Assembly: GCF_000005505.3 (NCBI RefSeq)
Contig: NC_016131.3
Coordinates: 66,550,355 to 66,614,354, forward strand
Origin: Brachypodium distachyon
Taxonomy: Eukaryota > Streptophyta > Magnoliopsida > Poales > Poaceae
DNA: 64,000 bases
Direction of reading: 5' to 3'
Position 1 is the first letter of the stretch; each line of letters begins with the position of its first letter. The translations under genes were made by a program, and so were the position numbers. The notes beneath the pieces are model-generated. The model was not told the origin of the DNA. It saw nothing but the letters and a program-made list of their open reading frames with translations, and did not search any database. Below, piece after piece: positions 22,954 through 34,680 of this stretch.

Positions 22954-25944
22954 CTACCCCACATGCATTCCACCTCCCATAAAGTACGTATTTGTTTCGA
23001 CATTGGGTCTCTTATTTGAGTCTATCACCTGGTCTCTCATACTGAGGAGTTGTTTGGGATGGTAAACGGTTGGATGTGGATGCATTTGCATGAAATCAGT
23101 TGCAGCCATTGACAAAGAGCCACCCTCCAGATTTACGTTCACCAAATCAAAAGTGTGCATCCCATCATCCTGAGCAGTGGATACCATGTTCATATCCACT
23201 CTTGTATCACCCTGCATCATGTGAGGAGATGCCATGTTCATATCAACTCTTCTGTCTCCGTGTATGAGGTGTGGCGACGCCATGTTCATATCAACTCTCC
23301 GGTCCCCGTGTATCATATGTGGTGATGCCAGGTTCATATCAACTCTTCTGTCACTTTGTATAAAGTGTGGCGACCCCAGGTTCCTATCGACTCTTCTGTC
23401 CCCCTGAATCAGGTGAGGGGACGACATATTCATGTCAACTCTTCTGTCCCTCTGCATCAAGTGGGGAGATGCCATGTTCATGTCAACTCTTCCTTCTGCG
23501 TGGATAAGGTGGGGTGTTTGCATTTCCATATCAACTCTCCTGTCCCCGTGAATCATGGATGTGGTGTTTAATGTCATATTTGCATCGACCATTCTGTCCC
23601 CATGAATGAGGGGAGTGGTGTTTGATGTCATGTTCACATCAACTCTTCTATCTGTGGATGCTTGGCCAGTTAATGCCATGTTTACATCAACCCGTTGATC
23701 ACCTTGCTGGATCTGATCAAGCCTAATTAGTTTGTCCTTTGCTTCTTTCATGGCTGACAACACAAACTCCTTTAATTCAGGTTCTCTAGCCCCAATGTCA
23801 ATAGCATCTTCTAAATATTCATGGCCACGCACATAAAGATCATCAAATATGCTCAGTTCTCTCACTAATGCCACAGAGCTGGAGCTTGCGGGTGTGTTAA
23901 GTATTCTGAAGTCCTTCCTCCAGCGATTGAGGATGTATTTTGATGGCAGCATTAACACATTTTCTTGCTTCAGAACAGATAGAGCATGGCTGCAAAGGAT
24001 CCCTCGTGATGGAAAGGAGCGACAGATGCACCAAACATCCTTGTCAGAATTGTTGTACACAACTGTATAGTCAACCTTCTTTCCTTGTATTAACTCACTG
24101 ACCATGTAGGTAACTGAATTCCCGCTCCTGTCTACCTCTTTACAAATCACATGCATCAATTGCTTGATCTCATCTTGGAATGCCTGAAACATGGGCACTG
24201 TGTAGAGCTCCACAAGTTGCTCCTCAAATGGTAATCCTGACAGCAAAGTGAGCCTAGAATAATAAGAGCGCAGATCATCATATGCTTCCCTTTCCAACTT
24301 CCCTTTCAGGGTAGTCTCATATTGCTCAAGAAAAACTGGCAGGGTAGTTTTAGTTGTCACAGCACCGTCAAAATATGGATCTGGTTTTTCGACCTTCCTG
24401 ATAGCAGATGTACCAGCCCAGAATGAATGATTGACATAACCAGGAGCCCACTGCTTCCGACAGCTGTACAGTGCGGAGAACCATTCATTGTCTTTGAGCT
24501 TGTAATGCTCAACCATGGATCCCCACTCTTTCTCAAAGTCAGTAAGAGTGACTGTGTCATAAACAACATCCTTGAATCTTGAACAAATTGCTTCTTTCTC
24601 ATGTGTACGCCCCACGTTTTCTTGGAGCTTCTTCAAGATATGCCAAAAGCAGAAACGGTGCCTCGCATGTGGCAATACCTCAGCCACAGCCTCTGCCACC
24701 ACATCTGAATAGCTGGTGGTAATCGCCTCGGGCGCCTTGCCGTTCATACAGCTCAACCACCTTTTCAACAACCAAACATAGTTTTCTTTACTGTCTTCGG
24801 AGAGCAGACCACATCCAAGTAGCACAAGGTGGCCGTGGTTGTTCACTCCAAGGAGTGTAGCTAATGGGAGGCTAGCACGAGAGTGCTGTAAGTAAGTAAC
24901 ATCAAGAGTAATAACATCACCGAAGTAGCGGTATTGCGCTTGAGACCTCAAATCAGTCCAGAAAAAATTCTTGGCACGACTTTCCTCATCAAGATCCCAG
25001 CTGTGAATTAAGTTTGGTTTCTTTTGCTGCATCTTTTCAATGAACTTCTTGACTGCATTGAGGTCATCCTCCCTGAAACGCTGCACAAAACTGTCGCATC
25101 TACTAAACCTCAACCCAGCAACAACAGCTCCAGCAGTGACACTCCGCTTGGGGCGAGTCGGGAACTTCCTGGTCTCAGCAATCTCACTCAACGACTTCTC
25201 CACCATCTCATCCATCTCATCTGTGATCTTGGACTTCTTCTTGGCTGACTCAGGCATCTCCCTATAGGCCTTTAAGAACCTCACCATATCAGGCGTGCAA
25301 GGATGGTTATGCTCCAAGTCAACAAACTCCACCTTCCACCTATCGTTCACCCGCTTGTCACGAATTATCAGCATCGCCTTGCATCCAGTCTTCTCAGATG
25401 TGGCACGCCGCGCCCGCTTCTCCTGGGTGGCTGCCCCGCGCTTGCTGCGGAGTGGGTAGCGGGCACTTGGACCTTCAGACGGGGCGCCAGCCCGAGGCTT
25501 GCCACTCTGGGTGCATGAGAAGGTGGATCGGTAGCGAAGCCCCTCGTAGTTGTGGCAGGTGCGGCGCACGGCGTGGAATCCCATGCGGTAGGCGTATGCC
25601 TTGTAGAGCGAAAATGCCTCGTCGACGGAGTTGAACACCGTGCCCACCCGCGGCACCAGGGCCTCCTCCAGCGTACGAGGCACAAAGCCGTCATCCCCAC
25701 CGCCGCCTTCCGCCTCCCCTTCGTCCTCGTCGCCGCCCTCCTCGTCGGAGGCGACAACCATCTCGTCCTCGCCCTCCTCCACCTCCTCTTCATCCTCATC
25801 CTCCGCGGGGTCGCCGTTCAGATCGTCGGCGATCTCAGCCTTGACCCGCCTCGCGGCCGCTGCAACCTCCTCCTCCTCCTGATAGCTAGGGTTTTGCGCC
25901 CGAGCGGCGCGGGAGGAACGAGTCCGCCCAGAACCCTCCCCCAT
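22954..25944 (-). CDS. FAR1-related sequence (FRS) transcription factor, domesticated MULE transposase
   Basis: An uninterrupted frame of 996 residues. Residues 22-88 are an acidic stretch. A FAR1 DNA-binding domain of WRKY-GCM1 type spans about 104-216, with Cys130, Cys144, Cys188 and the HNH at 212-214. A MULE transposase core spans about 338-440 (TLDVTYLQ, then FCFWHILKKL). A SWIM zinc finger lies at about 639-659 (CICRSFPSRGILCSH). The second catalytic motif, usually TDxD in mobile MULEs, reads TSYSDV here, as expected for a protein kept for regulation, not transposition. FRS proteins act in the nucleus, the founders in phytochrome A signalling; the target genes of this member cannot be inferred. 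Residues 748-924 are eleven RVDMNM-type repeats, absent from the FRS proteins I know. The ATG is the first in a frame that starts just inside a GC-rich 5' end. Confidence 0.9.
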   Translation of the reverse strand: MGEGSGRTRSSRAARAQNPSYQEEEEVAAAARRVKAEIADDLNGDPAEDEDEEEVEEGEDEMVVASDEEGGDEDEGEAEGGGGDDGFVPRTLEEALVPRVGTVFNSVDEAFSLYKAYAYRMGFHAVRRTCHNYEGLRYRSTFSCTQSGKPRAGAPSEGPSARYPLRSKRGAATQEKRARRATSEKTGCKAMLIIRDKRVNDRWKVEFVDLEHNHPCTPDMVRFLKAYREMPESAKKKSKITDEMDEMVEKSLSEIAETRKFPTRPKRSVTAGAVVAGLRFSRCDSFVQRFREDDLNAVKKFIEKMQQKKPNLIHSWDLDEESRAKNFFWTDLRSQAQYRYFGDVITLDVTYLQHSRASLPLATLLGVNNHGHLVLLGCGLLSEDSKENYVWLLKRWLSCMNGKAPEAITTSYSDVVAEAVAEVLPHARHRFCFWHILKKLQENVGRTHEKEAICSRFKDVVYDTVTLTDFEKEWGSMVEHYKLKDNEWFSALYSCRKQWAPGYVNHSFWAGTSAIRKVEKPDPYFDGAVTTKTTLPVFLEQYETTLKGKLEREAYDDLRSYYSRLTLLSGLPFEEQLVELYTVPMFQAFQDEIKQLMHVICKEVDRSGNSVTYMVSELIQGKKVDYTVVYNNSDKDVWCICRSFPSRGILCSHALSVLKQENVLMLPSKYILNRWRKDFRILNTPASSSSVALVRELSIFDDLYVRGHEYLEDAIDIGAREPELKEFVLSAMKEAKDKLIRLDQIQQGDQRVDVNMALTGQASTDRRVDVNMTSNTTPLIHGDRMVDANMTLNTTSMIHGDRRVDMEMQTPHLIHAEGRVDMNMASPHLMQRDRRVDMNMSSPHLIQGDRRVDRNLGSPHFIQSDRRVDMNLASPHMIHGDRRVDMNMASPHLIHGDRRVDMNMASPHMMQGDTRVDMNMVSTAQDDGMHTFDLVNVNLEGGSLSMAATDFMQMHPHPTVYHPKQLLSMRDQVIDSNKRPNVETNTYFMGGGMHVG
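23173..23703 (-). repeat. Coding minisatellite: eleven 48-bp units in the FRS tail
   Basis: The motif RVD(M/V)NM starts at residues 751, 767, 785, 803, 819, 835, 851, 867, 883, 899 and 915. Spacing is 16 residues except for two 18-residue steps, so every step keeps the frame. The linker is mostly ASPHLIHGDR. The first three units are the most diverged, so growth probably took place toward the C-terminal side. Confidence 0.95.
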
Positions 25945-28900
25945 ATTTACGCACTCGCAGCCACTGGCGGACGCCTCCCCAAACCCAAAAGTATTAACAC
26001 TAGAGGTACAGGGGGGGCAGATACCTCGAGGTACGAAATGGTTAGGGTTCGGGGCGTATAACTGTAGGGGGGCACTATGGAGGGGTCCGGGACACCATGG
26101 GGGCTGCGCGAGCTCGAGGTGACCGTCGATCTGGCCGGAATCAGTGGGCTTGGGGACGTCGCCGGGGAAGAGAAGGGAAATTGGGGTGTTCTAAGGGAGG
26201 GGTCGTGTTGAGTAGCTTTTGGGGGCGGAGAAACTAGAGAGATGAGCACGGAGTAGCCAGTTTTCTGGGTGAGTTTACGGTTTTCCGTCTTGACCCTGGA
26301 GAGGAAGGATGGGGAGGTGGCAGATGGAAGATATCGCGGGGTGGACGGGTGGAGGAGGCTGACAGATGGCCCCGCCTTGGCTTTCCATGAGTACGACGGC
26401 AAAACTGTGTGGTTTTTGGCGTGGATCTAGGTTTTTCAGATGCATTTTCGGTCTCGCAGGATACCTTATTTTAGCAATTTAGTAAAGCAACATACTCCGT
26501 ATTACAATCGGATCAAAACACATAAAACAACAAACAAATAGAACCATGGCTTCCTGGACATTGTTGTTCTTGCCATAATACTCAGCATGCAACAGGAACA
26601 TTAGGGACCAGGAACATCAGATGTTGTTCTTGCCATAATACTCAGCATGCAACAGGAACATTAGGGACCAGGAACATCAGATGTGATCGTTCACAAGTCT
26701 AAATAAACTTAGAGGGATAAATCACCACCACATTAGGGACCACCTATCTAGAGCGGTGGGACAAAGCTTTGTCTTTTACACATCGGTTAGCATGGGTCCA
26801 AAACTCAAAAGACATGGAACATAGGTTTGACCGATAAGATAAGATCACAATTGAAAATGGTAGCAACAGAAACACACGAGACACGAATGATCAAACCACG
26901 ACAAGTCGACAATGCATCTGCTTTGGCTCCACGTTGATTCGAATCGACACCATCAAGACGACAAAAAAGATGGAGGAATTTATTTCTACACGATGGTGTT
27001 TTTCTCACCGCACTATACGAAACACAAGCACAAAACACATATAGAACCAAGGTCCCTACGCCATTAGATGCTAGAGCAACGGCCATCGTCATACAACATA
27101 ACTGACAAAGACGGCAGATGGGCAGAGGCATGCTCCTCATGGGATCTCCGTTGAAACGTTCGCCCCCTCTTTCTCTACAACTATTCACGGGTCATTGTCA
27201 TGGGATTCATTTTTGCATTTACATCCTCAAAAAAATCGAGATGATTTTCGAGGCATGCGTACATGCTCGCAGCAGCAACAACACATGTATTCACTCACAA
27301 ATGTGCCTCTAAAGACTCGATTTGCGAAGCTTTGACGGTGGACGATGTCACCGCAGACACCTCACTAATGATAAACACATCTTCTCCTGCTGAAAGAATA
27401 TATTCCATCTCAATGAGACACATAGAGCTTGAGATATGATCAATGGTAATACCACCAGCCACTAACCACCAAAGTAAGCTTGGTTTAGAAAGGAGTCTCT
27501 GATGCATGCATAGAAAATTGGTCTAATACTGCATTTTCTCAAAAGTATTCCTGGATGTTTTCTAGACAGGTTTTACTTAGCACGGTTATATTGCACTGGT
27601 TATTTCCTTGCACTAGATCATGTTGGTGAGCGTCGCCGCACCGGTCAGTTTCGACGATAAATGATAGGAAAGGTGTAAATGTACAGAGGCACGGAATAGG
27701 AAAGTTAAATTCATGCTAAGTTGGTTAGTAATTGAGAGTAATAGTGAAAATATCTGGAATGCCGTTTTCCTGATAAATTCATAGCATTGGTCTATTGCAT
27801 TGGGTTGGTTGTATCCGACGGCTGGGGATGAACCAAACACGATTGGATAACCTAGGAGAGTGGATGTACATATGAGAGCTCTCAGAGTGTCCAGTTATGT
27901 GAATTCTAATAGTTTTGAAGATATTTTGGTCATTGTTTGCTTGAGGTTAACATTAGGCTTTTTGTCGTCTTGGTCACGATTAAAGTGGAAATAGGATACA
28001 AGTTAAAAAAAAGGCTAGGTTGAGACAACACTGAAGGGCTTTTGGGTTTCTCCAATAAATTAACCTAGTCACTTATTTTCGGTCACACCCGTGTGAAACT
28101 TGTCAACATGCCATGAAGATAATAGATTAGATATACTCCTGAAATACTGTGCATGTAGAAAATAATTCCATACAGTCGTAGAATAGAATCATATCGGTTA
28201 CCAATATAGACACTCTAAGCAAGCGAAGGTATGCTGGTTCATGTTTACTCCAAAGGCTAACTACATATATAGGACTGTAGGGCAGGTTTAGAATCTCTTT
28301 ACTCATTTAAAAGTTGAAAATACAACAGGCATCCTACATTACAGACAATTTATTTTTCCAATGACTAACACCAAAAAATTAGAAGTACGAACTGTATGAA
28401 GAATTGACCTAAGCTCGCATAAGATCACTGCTGCAAATGCATCTACTCGGTATAGTAGCAGATATGTACAGTGGAAAGAATGATCGGAGAACTCCGACAT
28501 TTCTTCTCACATATTCAAACCACTCATACATTTCTTGTCACATATTAAAACTTGTAGGATATAGGTTAACAAAAATAAAACTTGATACCTGGCCCGAACA
28601 ATGTTTCAGTAGGCTAAAGGTGCAAAGGAGGCATAACCATACAGTACAACTGAGCAAGGAACATGATCAAAGATGCAACTATACCTAACTATTAAGGAAA
28701 CTAATTAATTGCAATACTCCCATCACACCTTGCATAAAAATCATTTACCAGCATCCTTCAGGCACAAAAACTCCACCTGTCAATAACTTTTCTCTCTAAC
28801 AAATGATGAAAATTAATCTGGTTTACACAGAATAATGAAAAGAAAACATGGCATGTAGATGGGAAAAGAATAGCTCAAGCAAAGATGAACCTTTGTACAG

Positions 28901-30069
28901 TTTTGAAACATCAGAAGAAGCAAGCACACATATTGCACCCGAAGAGATGCTCCTTAACTCTGATTTTGTCTCCATAAACTTTAGAAGATAGAACTTTTTT
29001 TTTTGCTAGAGAAGGCAGTTTATCAACTCTTTAATATTATCATTGTGCAGAGTACACAAGGATATAAAATAACTACATGAGCAAAAAGCAATGGCCTTTT
29101 TATGTGACATCCAAAAGAATTGTAGCTGGGTGTGAATCATTGAAAGGTTACATCATATATTACACGTAGCCCAAAGTAGAAAAATATATACTTCTTATAG
29201 CATACAGATTTATAACTGGCAAACATGATTGGTGTACTGCAGTCTCAACAAATTACATGATCCCTTCATTGAGTACAAGTGTACAACTGACATAGTACTC
29301 ACTCTAATACAAATAACACTATCAAGTTCCAACAGATACATTGAACAGGCTTCAGGAATCTCTAGTAACCCGATATAGCAATGCAAAATTCAATGGTAGA
29401 AATGATAACCAGGAACATAGATTCTAGAGGAGGTGTGGTAGGAAGTAGCAGGACCATCCAAATAGATACTTGTTTGTTTAAACTCGGTGCAGTAGCCAAT
29501 GGAAGGAGAACCACATAAGGATGAAGGCTTGGATGAGTGGAGGTGTGGTCAGAGGAAGCCAACCAGCGACAAAGCATCTGTTGCGCTGCCCTTCAAGCTT
29601 CACACCTGGCCATCCGCATTAGGCCACGAACTTATAGATGTTCATTCTGCAGTACACTGCATATAATAGATCACAAGATTAAAACTATTGGTTTGTCATT
29701 TTCACACTTAATCACAAGATTGTCGGTTTGTCCTCACAATTAATGGCAAGATTGTATTGGCTCTATGTAAACCATCAAAATCGTACAACAAAGAATATAG
29801 CACCAGATCACGGTGCTTTACGTATCTGCCATGATGGAAGTCGTTAACATAAAAGTCAACCGAACAGCAAATGTCTGAACTACTTTATTTGACAAAAATC
29901 AGCAAAATGGGAATCTAAAATGAATTTAAGCACTTCATAGCAGTGTAACAAACCAATGAAACATCTTTTTTTTTCTAAATCTCCGTAAAGAAATCCACTT
30001 CCTGTTGGAATTTGCGTTGTCAGATAAGTAGGCAGTTGAAATCTGTCATGCCCTGTTACAGCTCTCAGG
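25945..30069. other. FRS promoter region and about 4 kb of gene-free DNA
   Basis: Roughly 25945-26420 is the presumed promoter and leader of the FRS gene on the minus strand; it is GC-rich and holds short frames that do not look coding. The remainder is AT-rich with poly-T and poly-A runs (for example 28996-29006). I see no gene. A 60-bp tandem duplication at 26562-26682 is listed separately. Confidence 0.55.
26562..26682. repeat. Perfect tandem duplication of a 60-bp unit
   Basis: The unit TGTTGTTCTTGCCATAATAC and the 40 bases after it (through GGAACATCAGA) occurs twice head to tail with no difference. The perfect match indicates a very recent event or an assembly artefact. Confidence 0.92.
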
Positions 30070-32784
30070 AAAGATGAAGCGACCGCCCCCGTACAGGGTT
30101 CGATCTCTGTGTTTGTAGTGCTAGTCACTGGATCGACTCACTAGCACACACAGTTCAAGATGTAATATCGAGAAACAAAAGTCAAGTGATTTATTACATC
30201 GTCTTTATCCAGAACTTTAGATTACTTACAACTTTGCATAACCACACGGGTTAGCGTTTAAAAATAACATAAATTGTTCAACAGCGGAAAGCGAAGGAAA
30301 AATTGAGCCATTTCAACATCACAGAGAGCGCATGTTGGAATGCAGACTCGTGACCCAACAACGTAACCTTACTCATCATCGGAATTCCCTGCAACAATTT
30401 AAAGGTTGCAGCCACTAGGGTCAATACATTAAATGTATTGGCAAGTTCACCGGAGTTTATAACAGATCCTATCAAATATATGCAATATTGGCTAGGTGGA
30501 GTTTAGGCATTTTGGCGTGGAAGCAATAACATAATTTTATCCTATTACAATTGAATTTTACAGTAAGATAAATCTATCGGACATCAGGTAGACACACCGA
30601 TGCTCCTATTAAAACTAAGGACATTGAGTAGACACATCAATGCTCCTAACCCAAGTTTAATCCATTCATTTTATTCAGAAGTTTGAATGAGTGAGACCTT
30701 ACTTAGTTTTCATATCTAGCTGCTCATAATTCGCCCATAACCGGGGACACGGCTAAGTACTTAGTTTTGACACTCTCGAGAGGTTGTACACATTCCCCAC
30801 AAGAAACCAACGGGTTAATCCCTTGCTGTCCTCAGGGTAGAGTAGCAACGGCGTCGATTACGAGATTTTCAGAAATAATTCCCTACACCACGAGAGAATC
30901 ACGCTCCACCTACACTGCTACATCATTACAATTCTTCGGGTCTAGGTTCATACAACATACACTATTCTCGTCATAGCCCATATAGCATGTGGTTGTACTG
31001 GAAGCAATTTAAATAGGATCCCAATTCAGCCTCTGGTTACCCTGGGTGGCATTCCACATTTACGACGTAGGCGTTCCCCAAATCCACGGGAGAGACAACC
31101 ATGGACGCTCCCGAATCCACGGAGAGACGACTCAGAGGGCCCCATAGAAATGGACCTGACGTCGCGTACATCCATAGTACTCAAAGCCGCCCACCCAGGA
31201 TGGTTCTTTAGGGGTTGATTTTAGCCATACTTCAAAATAATATTTATACCAACAAAATTTCTAGAATGAAAGTGGTTCCCTCCCACGCATATTTACATAG
31301 CACGGCTAAGCGTAAACTAATACGATGGCTATTGGTGGGGATTTGACGGCGAGGTAATTCTACTCTACTAGGACAACATAGCTAGCATAAATATAATAAT
31401 TTAATCCTAATGCAATTCTACAAACAACGCTAATGCATATAGGATTAAAAATAAGTGCGATGATAGGTGATTCATGATCAAGATGAACTTGCCTTGTCCA
31501 AAGTTGTTGCTGTTCTCACACTTTTCGCAAAGACAGGGTTCGCACTCCGAACAATCTAACAATCAAACGTATAGCGAAAATAAACAACCATACAAGACAT
31601 ACAAGCAATCAAATAAAATATGCCATGATGCCATACACATGATGCAATCCTAAATTTGGTTTCTGTCACAAATAATTTGTTTGGTGATTTACATCTACGT
31701 GATGAAAAGTTAGGATCATGTTCATGGTGTAGAGAAAAGGAAAACATTAAACAAAGCTTGTTTAATCCATTTTAAGCTAGATTATTCTAACTTTGGTGAT
31801 ACATTCATTTTTATACAAAAACAATTTTTCCTCTGATTCCACTGGATAGAGGGTGCAACAAAGAAATTTTAAGAGTGGATAAATCGTCCAAAATCGTTTA
31901 AAGTAAATTTTTAGGTGATAACGTTCATAGTTAAGCATTCTGTCATTTGGTCCTATTTCAGTTGTCCAAAACTGAAAAAAAAAACTGTGCCAAAAGATTC
32001 TTCATGCCATGAGGATTCCAAAAAGGTGTAGTTCGTCAAATTTGACCAAACGGTTCAAAAGTTATGAGCGTTTGAAGTTACAGGGGGTTTTCTGCAATTT
32101 TACCATTTAATTCATCCGGGAATAATCTTTACACTTTATTACATGCCACGTGGCGTTTTGTGATTCGCCCGTACCGGTTCGTGGTCAAATTAAATCGCGA
32201 CCGGATCTCACTTAAACGAGATGGACGGCCCGGATCGAAGGATACCCCTTCGATTAAATGTTTTAATCTCGGCCGTTGGCCAAGATCCAACAGTCCAAGG
32301 TGGCCAGCTCACCTCCGGTGGCTTCTAGTGCTCCGGCAACAACTCCGGCGACGGCGTGGCTCAGGCGGTGGCGCGCGGGGATGCTCCGGTGGTCTTCGGG
32401 CTCGGGGAAATCATCGACGAGGGGCGGCGCGTCATGACGGAGAGGATGACGCGGCTGGTTTGTCCCGAGGACGACGAGGGCGGCGTCTAGCTCGACGAGG
32501 AACAGCGGCGGCGACGGCGGAGCTCCGGTGAACGGCGGCGGGCGGCTTCGGTACAACAAACACAAAATGGTCCGCGTCAAAACGTGCACAAAGGAGAGAG
32601 GAGGAAGAAATTGCCGGGGTTTGGACCAAGTCTCACCGGTGTGACGACGGAGAGCGAAAGAGCGACCGGCAGCGTGGCAACTCCGGCAAGGAATTCCGCG
32701 GTGTGGGCGCGAAATTGGGAGGAGTGGGCAGGGGGGAAACGGAGAGGGGAGGCAAGGGCTCTAAGTGACGCACTCGGAATCGGC

Positions 32785-32791
32785 TTTTATA
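32785..32791 (-). promoter_or_regulatory. TATA box of the solo LTR
   Basis: CCTATAAAAGCC on the minus strand lies midway in the LTR, at the edge of its GC-rich half, in the position expected for a U3/R boundary promoter. Confidence 0.5.
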
Positions 32792-33090
32792 GGCCGAAGA
32801 GGGAGATCGGGTCGTGGATGTCACCGGCCGGCATTAAGGGCGCTGAGGACGGTAAAGGCTGTGTTAATGGGGTGATTAAGGAGGAGAATTAGGGAGAGTA
32901 AAGGCTCGGGTCCGGTTCAGTGCATTTGGACGGGAATCGAGACAAGGAAGCACGGGGATGGGATTAGGGCGGCCATGGCACTACGTGTCTGTACCTGGAC
33001 GCAAACGAGGAAGACGAGCAGGTGCTCTTGTGTGGGAGGTTGGGCTGGGGCAGATAGGTGGTTTGGGCCAACAGGTGAGGCTACGGCCCA

Positions 33091-33262
33091 GGAAGAAAAA
33101 GAGAAAAAAAAGAAGAAAAAGAGAAAGGAGGGGAATGGGCTGGCTCGGCTGCTCGGGGGCGCTGAGGGGCTGGGCCGGTCGGTCGCGGGCGCGCGTGGGG
33201 TGACCGGGCCGGTCCGTTTTTCTTTTTTTTTCTTTTTTTTTCTTCTTTTCTTTTTCTGTTTT
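33091..33262. repeat. Facing purine and pyrimidine tracts inside the solo LTR
   Basis: A G/A-only tract at about 33091-33136 is followed, after a GC-rich spacer, by a T/C-only tract at about 33213-33262. On one strand these are roughly complementary and could form a stem or a triplex. They also create lysine- and phenylalanine-rich open frames that are not genes. Confidence 0.6.
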
Positions 33263-34310
33263 TCTTTTATAACTTTTGATTTTGAACTCCAAATGAACTC
33301 AAATAAATTTTAGAAACTTTGTAGAATCATATACTTTTATGATTCAACTATTGGGACTAAATTCCCTTCAAAATAAAATATTTTAAAATACTTTTGTCTA
33401 TATAATTCCTCTAGTGCAATGTTATTTAAATACAAAATAGTTTTTCAACTTCAAATTAAATACCAAAAATTATGGGGTAGCTTATCTTATTGCAATAAAC
33501 CCCTTTTTATTGTTAAAAACCCCATGGGTTGGAAAATTCCAAATAGATGGAAGGTAGAATTAAAAGGAAAAAGACTCGATAAAAGGTTTTAAATTTTAAA
33601 TCTTTTGTTTAAAGGTGGTCAAAGTGCATACATGGCATGATCCTCATGAGTGTAAATGCATGATGCAAAGTTTGGAAAAATTGGGACGTCACGTTATCCC
33701 ACTCTCAACAATGAAATAAATGTTGGAATAACATTTGCACACAAGGATGTCACACTGTCCTCTTCTCGAATATTTGATAACTTGTTCTCGAAAACAAAAT
33801 GAATATGACAAAATAAAAACCGAGAGAACATAGGTGAATCATTAAATATGTTTCCAACCTTATAATCAGGAAAGTCATATTATTCCCTCACTTTAACATT
33901 TAAATAAATGTTGGAAAGCATTTCTAATCGATTCAAAAATTCCAACGATGCTCTCAATTGGTCATGGCATCCAAATTGGAATCTTAGCGTTTTATTAGAT
34001 CCTTCAAAAAGAAAAATAGGATTTATTAAGATAAAAAGAATAATCCGGATAAAATCATAATGTGCAAAGGGTTCCAAATAAAACACTTCGAACTTATATA
34101 AATCTCCCAACCAAGTTGTATACTTTGGATAGTCATATTAATCCACTCTTTTGTTAAATATTCAAACATGGTGTGGAAAAATTTAAATAAGTCCTAAAAA
34201 TTTAAAATCCTTCAGAATTTTCACAACAAAAATATCTCCAAAGCTAATATTTTATTTAAAATAATTATTTTATTTAACATTCCAAAATGGGAAAATTTTG
34301 GGCTGTTACA

Positions 34311-34524
34311 AAAGACAAGTAGGATTGTGTTGTCGAACATGATTAAAGTATAGTCAATATAGGACTAGAGAATACACTCAATAGAAAATGACATTCTGAT
34401 AGTAAGCAACTGAGCACAAACGAAGTTCAGCATTATAGCCACTAAATGCTAAGCAGCCTTCTTCGAATTTTTTTTGCTAAGCAGCCAATTGATGCAGCAC
34501 CAGATGCACTAATCCATTGCTTGG
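34311..34524. other. Short flank between the solo LTR and the Tat-type element
   Basis: About 210 bp with no gene. It contains GCTAAGCAGCC twice, 28 bases apart (about 34450-34488). Its last 17 bases are nearly the reverse complement of DNA just beyond the other end of the retrotransposon (see findings). Confidence 0.5.
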
Positions 34525-34667
34525 TCATGCCGACATACGCCCGGGATGCCGGCTTAGTGTTAGTTTTGACTTTACGATGCCGGCATATATAACTATGCCG
34601 TCTTTGCCTCCGTCATCTCGGCTAGAGTTGTGTCGCCATGACCCTACCCGGGGTCATCCCCCCGACA
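34525..34667 (-). repeat. Truncated 3' LTR (143 bp)
   Basis: It matches 46786-46927 almost base for base, starting on the minus strand with TGTCGGGGGGATGA. The remaining roughly 670 bp of the LTR are missing: homology stops abruptly at 34524/34525. Confidence 0.9.
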
Positions 34668-34680
34668 CTAGTCCCCGAAG
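34668..34680 (-). other. Polypurine tract before the 3' LTR
   Basis: CTTCGGGGACTAG on the minus strand directly abuts the TGTCGGGG start of the 3' LTR, the usual arrangement in Tat-type grass elements. Confidence 0.6.

Larger units (their letters stand above)
30075..34310 (-). mobile_element. Large solo LTR (4236 bp) of an LTR retrotransposon
   Basis: Read on the minus strand the element starts TGTAACAGCCCAAAATTTTC and ends GGGGGCGGTCGCTTCA. It is flanked by AAAGA at 30070-30074 and 34311-34315, a 5-bp target duplication. The two ends are not repeats of each other, and no gag, pol or primer-binding site is present, so the whole piece is best read as one LTR left after recombination. A TATAAAA box on the minus strand at 32785-32791 would be its promoter. 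LTRs of 4-5 kb are known in Triticeae, for instance in Sukkula-type non-autonomous elements; family assignment is a guess. The short frames inside are not called as genes. Confidence 0.6.

Noticed and set aside
23173..23703. CRISPR-like array of regularly spaced repeats
   Set aside because: The 48-bp periodicity lies within a eukaryotic coding frame and encodes a 16-residue protein repeat; there are no unique spacers.
32160..33313. Several overlapping GC-rich and Lys/Phe-rich frames
   Set aside because: They lie within the solo LTR and arise from low-complexity tracts and its leader.
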